DNA of 64,000 bases from Streptomyces mirabilis (GTDB taxonomy: Bacteria > Actinomycetota > Actinomycetes > Streptomycetales > Streptomycetaceae). The notes beneath the pieces are model-generated. The model was not told the origin of the DNA. It saw only the letters and a program-made list of their open reading frames with translations, and ran no database searches. A program made the translations under genes and the position numbers. The stretch is taken from assembly GCF_039503195.1 (NCBI RefSeq), contig NZ_JBCJKP010000001.1:806001-870000 (forward strand). The letters run 5' to 3'. Shown here piece after piece: positions 40,185 through 49,699 of this stretch (positions are counted from its first letter, which is position 1; each line of letters starts with the position of its first letter).

Positions 40185-43100
40185 ATGATCAGCAGGAGGA
40201 ACTTCCTGGCGGCATCGGCGGCCACAACGGCCGCGGCCGTCGCCGACACCGGATCAGCAGTGGCCGCAACGGCGTCCGCACCGGCCCGAACGGGTGCGTC
40301 ACGCGGTGCCCTGCGCATCACCACGCCCACCGTCGAGTACGTTCAGCACCCCCTGGGCCTCGACGCGCAACACCCGCGGCTGAGCTGGCCGATGGCCTCG
40401 GACGATCCGGGGGTGCGCCAGAGTGCCTATCAGATCCGTGTCGCCTCCAGCGCATCGGGCCTCCCGCATCCGGATGTCTGGGACAGCGGGAAGGTCACCT
40501 CCGGTGAGTCCGTACTCGTCCCGTACGCGGGCCCCCAACTGAAGCCGCGGACGCGCTACTTCTGGTCCGTACGTGTCTGGGACGCCAAGGGCGACGCCTC
40601 CGCCTGGAGCGCGGCGGCATGGTGGGAGACGGGCCTCATGGACGCCGCGCAGTGGTCGGCGGAATGGGTCTCGGCCCCTCCGGCTCTCACCGACGCACCG
40701 TCGCTGGAGGGCAGCGCCTGGATCTGGTTCCCCGAGGGCGAACCGGCCAACAGCGCGCCCGCGGCCACCCGTTGGTTCCGTCGCACCCTCGATCTCCCGG
40801 ACGGCGTCACGGCGGCGGCCCTGGCCATCACCGCCGACAACGTGTACGCCGTTTCCGTGAACGGCACCGAGGTGGCCCGTACCGACCTGGCGACGGACAA
40901 CGAGGGCTGGCGCCGGCCGGCCGTGCTCGACGTCCTCGCTCAGGTGCGCTCCGGGAAGAACGTCCTCGCGGTCTCGGCGACGAACGCGACCGAGGGACCC
41001 GCCGGTCTGGTCGCCGTTCTCGTCCTGCACACGGCGACCGGCGAACAGCGGATCGTCACCGACGACTCCTGGAGGTCGACGGACAAGGAGCCCGCCGCCG
41101 ACTGGCGCGAGGCGGACTTCGACGACAGCGGCTGGCCGGCGGCGAAGGAGGCCGCCGCCTGGGGAGCCGGGCCTTGGGGGCGGGTCGTCCCGGCGTCGTA
41201 CGCGGCCAACCAGCTGCGCCACGAGTTCAGGCTCCCGGGCAAGAAGGTGGCCCGCGCCCGCCTGTACGCCACGGCTCTGGGCCTGTACGAAGCCCACCTC
41301 AACGGCCGCCGCGTGGGCCGCGACCAGCTTGCTCCCGGCTGGACGGACTACCGCCAACGCGTCCAGTACCAGACGTACGACGTCACTACGCTCCTGCGGC
41401 CCGGGGCCAACGCCGTGGGCGCGTACGTGGCCCCGGGCTGGTACGCGGGCAACGTCGGTATGTTCGGACCCCATCAGTACGGCGAACACCCCGCGCTGCT
41501 CGCGCAGTTGGAGGTCGAGTACACCGACGGGACGAGTGAGCGCGTCGTCTCGGGCACGGACTGGCGGGCCGCCTCCGGACCGATCGTCTCCGCCGACCTG
41601 CTGGGCGGCGAGACGTACGACGCGCGCAAGGAGACCTCCGGCTGGACCTCACCCGGCTTCGACGACCGTACCTGGCTCGACGTCCGCGCCGCGGGCGACG
41701 CCGCTCCCGGCCTGATCGTCGCGCAGGTGGACGGCCCGGTCCGGGTTGCCGGGGAACTCACGGCAAAGACGGTGACCGAACCAGAACCGGGCGTCTTCGT
41801 CTTCGATCTCGGCCAGAACATGGTCGGATCGGTACGGCTGCGCGTCTCGGGCGAGGCGGGAACGACCGTACGTCTGAGGCATGCCGAGGTGCTCAACCCC
41901 GACGGCACCCTCTACACCGCGAATCTGCGCACCGCCTCGGCCACCGACACGTACACCCTCAAGGGCGGCGGCGAGGAGACGTACGAGCCGCGCTTCACCT
42001 TCCACGGGTTCCGCTACGTCGAGGTGACCGGGTTCCCCGGCACTCCCCCGGCGACGGCCGTGACCGGCCGCGTCATGCACACCTCCGCGCCCTTCACCCT
42101 CGACTTCGAGACCGACGTCCCGACGCTCAACAAGCTGCACAGCAACATCACTTGGGGACAGCGCGGCAATTTCCTGTCCATCCCGACGGACACACCCGCG
42201 CGCGACGAGCGCCTGGGGTGGACGGGCGACATCAACGTCTTCGCACCCACGGCGGCGTACACGATGGAATCGGCCCGCTTCCTCACCAAGTGGCTCGTGG
42301 ACCTGCGCGACGCACAGACTCCGGAGGGCGCCTTCACGGACGTGGCACCCATGGTCGGCACGGTCGGCAACGGTGTCGCCGGATGGGGCGACGCGGGCGT
42401 CACGGTCCCCTGGTCCCTGTACCAGGCGTACGGGGACCGACAGGTCCTGGAAGATGCCTGGCCCTCCATCCAGGCCTGGCTGAAGTACCTGGAGAAGAAC
42501 AGCGACCACCTGCTGCGGCCGGCCGGCGGTTACGGCGACTGGCTGAACGTCTCCGACGAGACTCCCAAGGACGTCATCGCCACCGCTTACTTCGCGCACA
42601 GCGCCGACCTCGCGGCCCGCACGGCCAAGGAGCTCGGCAAGGACTCCGCCCCCTACCTCGACCTCTTCGAGCGCGTCCGCGCCGCTTTCCAGAACGCCTA
42701 CGTCACCGCCGCGGGCAGGGTGAAGGGCGACACGCAGACGGCCTATGTCCTCGCCCTGTCGATGAACCTGCTGCCGGAGGGGCTGCGCAAGGCGTCGGCC
42801 GACCGCCTCGTCGCGCTCATCGAGGCCAAGGACTGGCACCTTTCGACGGGCTTCCTCGGCACACCCCGGCTGCTGCCCGTCCTCACCGACACCGGCCACA
42901 CCGACGTCGCCCACCGGCTGCTTCGGCAACGCTCCTTCCCCAGCTGGGGCTACCAGATCGACAAGGGCTCCACCACGATGTGGGAGCGCTGGGACTCCAT
43001 CCAGCCCGACGGCAGCTTCCAGACCCCGGCCATGAACTCCTTCAACCACTACGCGTACGGCTCGGTGGGCGAGTGGATGTACGCCAACATCGCCGGTATC

Positions 43101-43394
43101 TCGGCGGGCCGGCCCGGCTACCGCGAGATCGTCATACGCCCCCGCCCGGGCGGCGACGTCACCTCCTCCCGCGCCACGTTCACCTCCGGCTACGGCCCGG
43201 TCTCCACGCGGTGGCGGCAGCGATCCGGCGAGTTCGTCCTGAGCTGCGCCGTGCCTCCCAACACGACCGCGGAGGTGTGGGTCCCCGGGGAAGACCCGGA
43301 CGCGGTGACCCACACCCACGCGACGTTGCTGCGGACGGAGGCCGGCTGCGTGGTGTACCGGGTCGGCTCCGGCGAGCACCGCTTCACGACGTAA
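40185..43394 (+). CDS. Secreted alpha-L-rhamnosidase (GH78)
   Basis: A 1069-residue exported enzyme. A twin-arginine signal peptide (ISRRNFLAASAAT) is followed by the Bac_rhamnosid_N modules (TVEYVQHPLGLDAQHPRLSWPM; RLYATALGLYEAHLNGRRVGRDQLAPGWTDYRQRVQYQTYDVT), a beta-sandwich (FDLGQNMVGSVRLRV) and the alpha/alpha6 barrel (IPTDTPARDERLGWTGDINVFAPTAAY; STTMWERWDSIQPDG; NSFNHYAYGSVGEWMY). DERLGWTGD carries the conserved acidic residues. It releases terminal L-rhamnose from plant glycosides or pectin-type polymers. AGGAGG-like sequence precedes the ATG. No transporter or rhamnose catabolic gene adjoins it. Confidence 0.95.
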   Translation: MISRRNFLAASAATTAAAVADTGSAVAATASAPARTGASRGALRITTPTVEYVQHPLGLDAQHPRLSWPMASDDPGVRQSAYQIRVASSASGLPHPDVWDSGKVTSGESVLVPYAGPQLKPRTRYFWSVRVWDAKGDASAWSAAAWWETGLMDAAQWSAEWVSAPPALTDAPSLEGSAWIWFPEGEPANSAPAATRWFRRTLDLPDGVTAAALAITADNVYAVSVNGTEVARTDLATDNEGWRRPAVLDVLAQVRSGKNVLAVSATNATEGPAGLVAVLVLHTATGEQRIVTDDSWRSTDKEPAADWREADFDDSGWPAAKEAAAWGAGPWGRVVPASYAANQLRHEFRLPGKKVARARLYATALGLYEAHLNGRRVGRDQLAPGWTDYRQRVQYQTYDVTTLLRPGANAVGAYVAPGWYAGNVGMFGPHQYGEHPALLAQLEVEYTDGTSERVVSGTDWRAASGPIVSADLLGGETYDARKETSGWTSPGFDDRTWLDVRAAGDAAPGLIVAQVDGPVRVAGELTAKTVTEPEPGVFVFDLGQNMVGSVRLRVSGEAGTTVRLRHAEVLNPDGTLYTANLRTASATDTYTLKGGGEETYEPRFTFHGFRYVEVTGFPGTPPATAVTGRVMHTSAPFTLDFETDVPTLNKLHSNITWGQRGNFLSIPTDTPARDERLGWTGDINVFAPTAAYTMESARFLTKWLVDLRDAQTPEGAFTDVAPMVGTVGNGVAGWGDAGVTVPWSLYQAYGDRQVLEDAWPSIQAWLKYLEKNSDHLLRPAGGYGDWLNVSDETPKDVIATAYFAHSADLAARTAKELGKDSAPYLDLFERVRAAFQNAYVTAAGRVKGDTQTAYVLALSMNLLPEGLRKASADRLVALIEAKDWHLSTGFLGTPRLLPVLTDTGHTDVAHRLLRQRSFPSWGYQIDKGSTTMWERWDSIQPDGSFQTPAMNSFNHYAYGSVGEWMYANIAGISAGRPGYREIVIRPRPGGDVTSSRATFTSGYGPVSTRWRQRSGEFVLSCAVPPNTTAEVWVPGEDPDAVTHTHATLLRTEAGCVVYRVGSGEHRFTT

Positions 43395-43492
43395 CGGGCA
43401 CGCGGACCTGCCCGTGGCTCGGGAACCGCGGGCGGGTGTGTGTCCGTGAGACTGCTCCACCTTTCCGTGCGGCAGGACGCGCGCGTGCCCAG

Positions 43493-43648
43493 TCACCAAT
43501 AGTGGCGGCGACCACCGACAGCGTGTCCGGCAGCCCCGAGGATCCACAGGACGAGTCCGATGACCGCAAGGATCACGCCGATCGTCCAAAGAATGCTGAT
43601 GCCCGTGACGAAACCGACGACGAGCAGAATGATGCCGAGGACAAGCAT
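43493..43648 (-). CDS. Small hydrophobic protein (DUF6131-like)
   Basis: A 51-residue protein, MLVLGIILLVVGFVTGISILWTIGVILAVIGLVLWILGAAGHAVGGRRHYW, with two membrane helices and a short basic/aromatic tail. GGGAGG lies five bases before the ATG. Small proteins of this kind are common in Streptomyces and may be stress-linked, but the function is unknown. Confidence 0.8.
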   Translation of the reverse strand: MLVLGIILLVVGFVTGISILWTIGVILAVIGLVLWILGAAGHAVGGRRHYW

Positions 43649-43707
43649 GGCAACCTCCCGCAATGAGCCCCCCTCGTGCCCTCCGTGTACCACCGCAGGG
43701 CAACTCC

Positions 43708-43751
43708 TAACGCGGTCGCGGCAGGCGATTAACGCGGTTGCGGCAGGCGAT
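43708..43751. repeat. 22-bp tandem duplication at the 3' end of the phosphatase gene
   Basis: TAACGCGGTCGCGGCAGGCG plus two bases (43708-43729) is repeated at 43730-43751 with one difference. It doubles the last codons and stop of the gene that ends at 43729, so the coding product is unchanged. Confidence 0.85.
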
Positions 43752-45132
43752 CGGGGGAGCTCTCCGACTCCTGCGGCGGGGGTGGGCTCTTCGCGGGTAC
43801 GAGTTCGGTGAGCAGGAGCGTACGGTCGTCCGCTCCGTCGTTGGTGGCCGACGTGCCGCGCAGCAGCCGCCGGCACAGCGACTCCAGGGTGTCCGGGCCG
43901 GTGACGCGGTCGGGGTCCTCGCCGTCCGTGTCGAGAAGGCCCGCGAGGCGGGCGATGCCCTGGTCGATGTCGGTGTGGCGGGACTCGACCAGGCCGTCGC
44001 TGTAGAGCAGGAGCAGCACCGGGTCGGGCACGTGCAGAACGGTGGGTTCGTACGTCCCCATGCCGAGTCCGAGGGGCAGACCCGGGCTGGTGAGAGTGAC
44101 CGGCCCGGTTTGTCCGCCCGGATCGCGGATCAGCGGCGGCGGATGGCCGGCTCCGACAAAGGTGCAGATACGGCGCCTCGCGTCCCATTCGGCGTACATG
44201 CACGTGGCGAAGGAAGCTCCCGGTGTGTCACAGGCGAGCGCGTCGAGACGGTGCATCAACTCGGCCGGGCTGATGTCCAGCCCCGCCAGGGTACGGACGG
44301 CGGTGCGCAGCTGGATCATGGCGACGGCCGACTCCGGACCGTGCCCCATGGCGTCCCCGACGATCAGACTGACGCGGCCTCCCGACCGGGGCAGTACGTC
44401 GAACCAGTCACCGCCGATGATGTTGTCATGCCCGGCGGGGAGGTAGCCGTGGGCGATACGGCATCCCTCGAACACCTGCTCGGTGGCGGGGAGCAGGCTT
44501 CGGCGGATGGCGAGTGCCGTACGGCGTTCGCGTTCGTACCGGCGCGCGTTGTCCAGGGCCACGCAGGCGCGCGCCGCCAGCGACTCCACGGCCTCGGCTT
44601 CGGCGGGCAGGAAGGGCGCCCGGTCCGGGCCGCGCGTGCAGGCGACGAATCCGACGGCGATACCACGTAGATGCAGCGGGACGACGAGGAAGGAAGCCGT
44701 GCGCAGGAGGACGTCCATGCGGGCGTCGCCGCCGCCGGAGGTGCTGAGCCGCGCGGACGTATGGGCGTCGACCGTGTCGAGCAGTTGCGTCTCAAGAGTG
44801 GCGGTGGCACGTGTGTAGGGCGTCCCGCGTGGAAAGACGATGACCTCGCCGACCGGCAGCAGCCCCTCCCAGTCCTCCGGCGCGTCCGTTCCGATGCGCA
44901 GCGCGAGTCGACGGGCCTCGATCTGGGGTGGTTCCGCGGAGGCGTACGCGTTCTCCTCCAGCAGCCAGCGCTCCAACAGGTAGACGGAGGCCGCGTCGCA
45001 GAACCCGGGCGTCAGCGCGTCGACGACATGGCTGCCGGTCAGGCGCAGGTCGAGTTCCGAGCCGATGGCGTCGGCCGCGGGGGAAAAGACCGGCCGGCGG
45101 GGTGAACGCGCGGCGGCGGGTTCGTCGTCCAT
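43729..45132 (-). CDS. GAF-SpoIIE type PP2C phosphatase
   Basis: A 467-residue soluble protein. Residues about 20-210 form a GAF-like sensor (VVDALTPGFCDAASVYLLERWL, LLRTASFLVVPLHLRGIAVGFVACTRG, ARACVALDNARRYERERRTAL). Residues about 215-450 are the SpoIIE phosphatase: LLPATEQVFEGCRIAHGYLPAGHDNIIGGDWFDVLPRSGGRVSLIVGDAMGHGPESA, VGAGHPPPLI, LLLYSDGLVE and DDRTLLLTEL supply the metal-binding acids. It lacks the ATP-binding kinase-like domain seen in some relatives. The ATG at 45132 is assumed; the longer frame overlaps the divergent gene. Likely acts on an anti-sigma antagonist. Confidence 0.88.
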   Translation of the reverse strand: MDDEPAAARSPRRPVFSPAADAIGSELDLRLTGSHVVDALTPGFCDAASVYLLERWLLEENAYASAEPPQIEARRLALRIGTDAPEDWEGLLPVGEVIVFPRGTPYTRATATLETQLLDTVDAHTSARLSTSGGGDARMDVLLRTASFLVVPLHLRGIAVGFVACTRGPDRAPFLPAEAEAVESLAARACVALDNARRYERERRTALAIRRSLLPATEQVFEGCRIAHGYLPAGHDNIIGGDWFDVLPRSGGRVSLIVGDAMGHGPESAVAMIQLRTAVRTLAGLDISPAELMHRLDALACDTPGASFATCMYAEWDARRRICTFVGAGHPPPLIRDPGGQTGPVTLTSPGLPLGLGMGTYEPTVLHVPDPVLLLLYSDGLVESRHTDIDQGIARLAGLLDTDGEDPDRVTGPDTLESLCRRLLRGTSATNDGADDRTLLLTELVPAKSPPPPQESESSPDRLPQPR

Positions 45133-45274
45133 GGGACAGTGCGCTTCGTTCCGCAGGGTTGTGCCTTTCCGGTGGGGCGCGACTCCGGCAGCGTGGCCTG
45201 GGCATCGTCCCGCCACACATGGTCGGCAACTATATGATGGAGCGTCAAGATCACGGACATGACAGGGAGTTGAG

Positions 45275-46086
45275 TTGGCCGACAACGACGGTCTCCCGCA
45301 GGGGATCGATCCCGACAAGGCGAGCGTTGCCCGGATGTACGACGCGATGCTCGGCGGACAGCACAATTTCCCCATAGACCGGGAGGCGTTGGCGGCCTTC
45401 ACGGCGATCGACCCCCAGGTGCGCACGCTGGCGCGGGCCAATCGCGCCTTTCTCGGCCGGGCCGTGCGTTTTCTGATCGAGGTCGGGGTACGGCAGTTCA
45501 TCGACCTCGGATCGGGCATCCCGACACAGGGCAACGTGCATGAGGTGGCCCAGGCGGCCAGCCCGGACGCCCGGGTGGTCTACGTGGACAGCGACCCGGT
45601 GGCCGTGGCCCACAGCACCGCCCTGCTCGCCGACAACCCCGGCGCGGACATCGTCGACGCCGACATCCGCCGGCCGGCCGACATCCTGTCGTCCCCGCAG
45701 GTGCGGAAACTGATCGACTTCGAGCAGCCCGTCGCGGTGCTGATGATCACGATCCTGCACTTCATCACGCCCGAGGAGAACCCCGCCGGCATCGTGGCCG
45801 CGTTCCGGGACGCCCTCCCGGGGGGAGCTGGCTGGCGCTCACGCATGCGACGAACCAGGATCGCCCGGACACGGCCGCCGCCGTGGGGCAGCTGTACCGG
45901 TCCAAGGCCACGTCACCGGTGACCGCCCGCTCGCACGGCGAGATCCGGGATCTCTTCAACGGCTTCGACCTCGTGGAGCCCGACCTCGTCTACGTACCCC
46001 TGTGGCGCCCGGCCCCTGACGACCACGTCCCGGAGAACCCGTCGGAGTACTGGGTGTACGCGGGCGTCGGTCGCAAGCGGGCGTGA
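45275..46086 (+). pseudogene. SAM-dependent methyltransferase (PF04672 type), frameshifted
   Basis: A TTG start with GGGAG upstream opens MADNDGLPQGIDPDKASVARMYDAMLGGQHNFPIDREALAAF, typical of the large Streptomyces SAM methyltransferase group formerly DUF574. FIDLGSGIPTQGNVHEVAQ and VVYVDSDPVAVAHS are the SAM-binding motifs. After AAFRDALPGG at about 45826 one base is missing from a G run. The true continuation, SWLALTHATNQDRPDTAAAVGQLYRSKATSPVTARSHGEIRDLFNGFDLVEPDLVYVPLWRP...YWVYAGVGRK, is in another frame and ends at 46086. Otherwise full length (about 270 residues). It may be real decay or a homopolymer sequencing error. Confidence 0.8.
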
Positions 46087-46105
46087 CGGGACCAAAGGCC
46101 GGGCG

Positions 46106-46510
46106 TCAGAGTGGGTCCGACGACAGGTCGCGACGTCGGTCGGACATGGGCGGCGTGTCCTTGTCACCGTCTGCGTGTGACGTCCGGTCGACGGGAGGGG
46201 TCCACCCGGCGCTCGCATGGTTGGGGGCATGGGGACCGAGGACTTCGGCGACCGCCGCGGACACGTGTTGCCGGAGCGGGTCGGGAAGCGGATCGCCATT
46301 GACGGCGGCGACCAGGTCTTCGGCGACATGGTGGACTTTGGTGTTGGCGTGCTGGGACACCTCGACCAATACGTTCCAGGCGTCGGCGGCGCTCAGGCCG
46401 AACGAGGCCATCAGGACTCCCCGGGCCAGATCGATGACCGGCCGGGTCTGCATGGCCCGTTTGAGCTGGACGACTTCGGTGCGCAGGTCCTGCTCGGCGT
46501 CGTCGCTCAA
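46106..46510 (-). CDS. ANTAR-domain protein
   Basis: A 134-residue protein: LRTEVVQLKRAMQTRPVIDLARGVLMASFGLSAADAWNVLVEVSQHANTKVHHVAEDLVAAVNG is an ANTAR RNA-binding domain, which acts in transcription antitermination at paired stem-loops. TTG start with AAGGAGG upstream; the start overlaps the stop of the STAS-like frame (TTGA), so the two are coupled. In relatives STAS and ANTAR segments may be one polypeptide; here they are separate. Confidence 0.85.
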   Translation of the reverse strand: MSDDAEQDLRTEVVQLKRAMQTRPVIDLARGVLMASFGLSAADAWNVLVEVSQHANTKVHHVAEDLVAAVNGDPLPDPLRQHVSAAVAEVLGPHAPNHASAGWTPPVDRTSHADGDKDTPPMSDRRRDLSSDPL

Positions 46511-46743
46511 CCCGTCCTCCTTGTGCGCTCAGTCGTTCTTGCCGGGATGCCCGTCACGGCCGTCGGCGGTCCGCCGATCGACCGCGTAGGGGCTTCGCAC
46601 AGCGAGCGCTGGAGTTGGTGCTCGGTGTCGATGTCACCGGAGATCCCGACGGCCGCCCGCCCACCCGCCGAACGTGCCACGACCTTCAGAAGCCGGCCAA
46701 AGCCTTCGCTGCCGACCTGGACGGAGAGTGGACGTTCGTGCAT
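46507..46743 (-). CDS. Truncated STAS-like protein upstream of the ANTAR gene
   Basis: A 78-residue frame with GGAG before the ATG. MHERPLSVQVGSEGFGRLLKVVARSAGGRAAVGISGDIDTEHQLQRSLCEAPTRSIGG resembles the first half of a STAS (anti-sigma-antagonist) domain. The part that carries the phosphorylatable Ser is missing; the frame ends in an unrelated Thr/Arg tail. It is either a reduced functional peptide that couples translation of the ANTAR protein or a relic of a longer STAS-ANTAR gene. Confidence 0.5.
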   Translation of the reverse strand: MHERPLSVQVGSEGFGRLLKVVARSAGGRAAVGISGDIDTEHQLQRSLCEAPTRSIGGPPTAVTGIPARTTERTRRTG

Positions 46744-46875
46744 GGCAGTCGCTCCTGGGGCATCCGCCTATCTCACTACTCCAAGCGTCGACCTTCGGAT
46801 CCTCACACGTCAAGAGATACAGGAACTTTCTTTCACCCTTTTGAATGCGCGAATGCCGAGCCGTATCCTCGAGAC

Positions 46876-47250
46876 ATGGGTGAAGTACCGCAGGGACATA
46901 CCGGCTGGACCTTTCTCACCAACCACGCCCGAGTGCTGGCCGCGATCTCCAGGGATCAGGGAACCCGTATTCGCGACATCGCCGCACGGTGCCGACTCAC
47001 CGAGCGCGCCGTTCAGAAGATCATTTCCGATCTGGAACAGGACGGCTACCTCACCCACACCCGCCAGGGCCGCTGCAACGTCTACCACATCGAACCGGGG
47101 ACCATCCTCCGGCACCCGGCGGAGGCCGGGTTGAGCGTAGAGGGCTTGCTGACCCTCCTCGACCAGCACGAGGCACGGCGCGACGGCAGGCCCGAGCCCG
47201 AGCACCACTCGCTGGCGTTCGACCGTCCCGCTCGGCACGCGACGGACTGA
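46876..47250 (+). CDS. Small winged-helix transcriptional regulator
   Basis: A 124-residue protein. GWTFLTNHARVLAAISRDQGTRIRDIAARCRLTERAVQKIISDLEQDGYLTHTRQGRCNVYHIEPGTILRHP is a MarR/DeoR-like winged helix in the form common to small actinobacterial regulators. RBS weak. Divergent from the STAS-like/ANTAR pair. No ligand-binding domain. Confidence 0.85.
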   Translation: MGEVPQGHTGWTFLTNHARVLAAISRDQGTRIRDIAARCRLTERAVQKIISDLEQDGYLTHTRQGRCNVYHIEPGTILRHPAEAGLSVEGLLTLLDQHEARRDGRPEPEHHSLAFDRPARHATD

Positions 47251-47311
47251 CCTCCGCGGCCGGAACGAGAGCTGCGGCCAACCGGCGTGTCGCCGGGGGC
47301 TGTTGAGGGAG

Positions 47312-47640
47312 CCGGACATCGACGCCGTCACCGACCCCGCGCTGCGTGACCTGACCATCGCGGGCGTGGCCAAGGACCCCGGACGCCGCGAGCGCCGTAC
47401 CGGACCCGCGTCAGTGGCCGCGCACCGCCGACCCCAGCGGCCAGGGCTTCGGACCTCACCGAGCCGGGGTGGACTCAGCAGATCGCCGCCCCGGAGACCC
47501 TCCGGCATCCGGACACCTTCGCCACTCAGGCCGCTCCGCCGCCGTCTCCTCACCACCCGTATCCGCCCACACGGGTGGACGCCGCACAGCCGCCGCCCCA
47601 CGACAGGACCGTCGAAGCCCGGCCGTCCGACGCGGGGACC
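47312..47640 (+). pseudogene. Possible 3' relic of a Ser/Thr protein kinase
   Basis: EPDIDAVTDPALRDLTIAGVAKDPGRR resembles the end of the kinase C-lobe (the usual form is LRDLIxxCLAKDPxxRP). In another frame TPAARASDLTEPGWTQQIAAPETLRHPDTFATQAAPPPSPHHPYPPTR resembles the Pro-rich juxtamembrane linker that follows such kinase domains in Streptomyces. The match is short, hence tentative. The rest of 47251-47844 shows nothing. Confidence 0.35.
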
Positions 47641-47844
47641 GTGGCACACGTACCCGCCGGACCCTTCTCCGGAAACGCGTCCGCGGTCAAGGAAACCGAT
47701 CCGCTCGGCCCGCGTCGAAGCCCTGCGGTGCGGCGCCGGGGGCCCGACCCGGGGGAAGAGGCCCCGGTTGACATGCCCCCTGGGCATGGCAGGGTTGAGG
47801 CAGTGACAAAACGACCACAAGCTGCGTGCTGGGAGGCGGCTGAC

Positions 47845-48153
47845 ATGGTCAACGTCGGCTTGTGGGTCCGGGTCCAGGCCAAACCCGGCAGGGAGAGGGA
47901 CCTCGCGGAGTTTCTGACCGGCGCTCGGGCCGTCGTCGAGGATGAACCCGAAACGGTGGCGTGGTTCGCCGTGCAACTGGACGAGTCCACCTTCGCCATC
48001 TTCGACGCGTTCCCCGACGACGCCGGCCGCCGGGCCCACCTGGTCGGCGGCGTGGGCAAGGCACTCTCGGAAAAGGGACCCGAACTGCTCCGTGAACCGC
48101 CCTCCATCGAGTACGTCGGCGTGCTCGCGAGCAAGCTCCCCGGCCGCGCGTAA
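47845..48153 (+). CDS. Antibiotic biosynthesis monooxygenase (ABM) domain protein
   Basis: A 102-residue ferredoxin-like-fold protein: VNVGLWVRVQAKPGRERDLAEFLTGARAVVEDEPETVAWFAVQLDESTFAIFDAFPDDAGRRAHLVGGVGKALSEKGPELLREPPSIEYVGVLASKLP. GGGAGG lies eight bases before the ATG. The family includes quinone-forming monooxygenases and simple stress proteins; it cannot be assigned further. No partner gene. Confidence 0.85.
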   Translation: MVNVGLWVRVQAKPGRERDLAEFLTGARAVVEDEPETVAWFAVQLDESTFAIFDAFPDDAGRRAHLVGGVGKALSEKGPELLREPPSIEYVGVLASKLPGRA

Positions 48154-48352
48154 TCCCGCGGCCCATGGGGCCCCCGGGCCCTGTGCCCGGAGGAATACGT
48201 GACCGGTTACGTGACGACTCCGCAGGCAGGCTCGGGAGTTGGGTGTCCCTCCTGGTGGCAGGGAGTCCGCCGGCAGGTTGCGTGGGCGCTTGCTCGCAGG
48301 CATATCTCGCGCAGGACGGGCGGCTCCGGCTCGGTCATCGGATCCTGGTCGG

Positions 48353-49454
48353 TCAGATCTCGCAGTTGATCTCTACGTCGGTCCCCTGCTCGCCGTCGCA
48401 GTCGTCCCTACCGGTGTTGCCGTTGAGGAGATCGGCGTTGGGGCCGCCCCTGAGGATGTCGTCCCCGGCTCCCCCGTCGATCGAGTCGCCCCCGCCCACT
48501 CCCGGGACGCTCCGGGTGTTCTGGTCGATGTTGTCGCCGAACAGCAGGTCGTTGCCACCGCGCCCGTAGATCACATCGCGCCCGACGGTCGCCCCGGTGG
48601 CGTCCCCCAGGGAACTGTCGCCGACGATGAGGAACTCCCCCGCGCTTCCTCCCGCGATCCGGTCGTTGCCGGAGCCGACCGCGGTGCCCCCGGAAGCGGA
48701 GTGGTCCCCGATCGCGATCGTGCCGCCGTCCTCGCCGAGGTCGATGACGTCGTCACCGCCGGCCCCACTCGCGTTCCCCGAGACCGCGACGCTGTCGCCC
48801 GTCGCGTCACCCAACTCCCCGGGCCCCTCCAGGAGTACGTCGTCACCGGCCCCCGAGGCGCCGAAGAATCCCAAGGCGTCCCCGATGAGGCTGTCATTGC
48901 CGTCGCCGCCCTCGAGATGGTCGTTCGCACCCCCGGAGGCGGTGTCGCCCCTGCTGTCACCGACCATGCTGTCGTCTCCGGGGCCGCCGAACAGGCGGTC
49001 GGCCGAGGCGCCGACCGCGGCGCCCTGCTGAGCGGAGTTGTCGCCCACCAGAGTGTCGTTCCCGGCACGCCCGAACAGCAGGTCCCGGCCTGTGGCGGCG
49101 TTCACGGCTCCGGTGGCGCCGAAATTGTCGCCGATCAGGCTGTCGTCACCGTCTCCGCCGTCGAGGGAGTCGGCACCCGGTCCACCGATGAGACGGTCGT
49201 CCCCGCCCAGACCGCAGATCAGGTCGTTGCCACCGCGGCCGTCGATGACGTCGGCGCCCGCGGTACCGATGATCACGTCCGGCCCCGGTGTCCCGCTGGT
49301 GCCCGTGGCCGTCGCCGGGCCGGCCGAAACAGGTGAGCACCCGCACGGCGGCCTGCGCCTCCCGCGCTCCTACGAGGGCGGTCGCCGCGAGGACGACGAC
49401 ACTGCAGGACAGGACGCCCAGACGCCCCGGTCCCTTCCGACGGTTCTCCGGCAC
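48353..49454 (-). pseudogene. Secreted RTX-like calcium-binding protein, frameshifted
   Basis: GTG at 49454 with GGAG six bases upstream opens a signal peptide (LGVLSCSVVVLAATALVGAREAQA) followed by VRVLTCFGRP. One extra C near 49318 shifts the frame; the protein then continues in the next frame as ATATGTSGTPGPDVIIGTAGADVIDGRGGNDLICGLGGDDRLIGGPGADSLDGGDGDDSLIG and about 250 more residues of RTX-type GGxGxDxLx nonapeptides, ending NTGRDDCDGEQGTDVEINCEI. The repeats bind calcium and fold as a beta-roll outside the cell. Without the shift the product would be about 366 residues. As read, the repeat frame has no export signal. Confidence 0.8.
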
Positions 49455-49699
49455 GGATGCTCCACGGGGGTCGTCGCGATGACCTGACGCGGGATCCCTT
49501 CCAGGGCGCGTCGCCCGGAGCAGCCCGGCCGGGGTCGTTTTCATCCTTTCAGTGGCGTGGCGCACCTGGGGTTGCACGGCACACCGGCCGGACATAGTGA
49601 CCGGTACAGCCCCCCTCGGCTTGTACGACAAGAGTATGAACGTGATTACAGATGGTTAATCTTCTCATCACATGATGAACCCGCTCAAAGGAGGCACTC

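Noticed and set aside
43729..45534. 601-residue version of the GAF-SpoIIE phosphatase
   Set aside because: The extra 134 N-terminal residues would run antisense through the divergent methyltransferase gene and resemble nothing.
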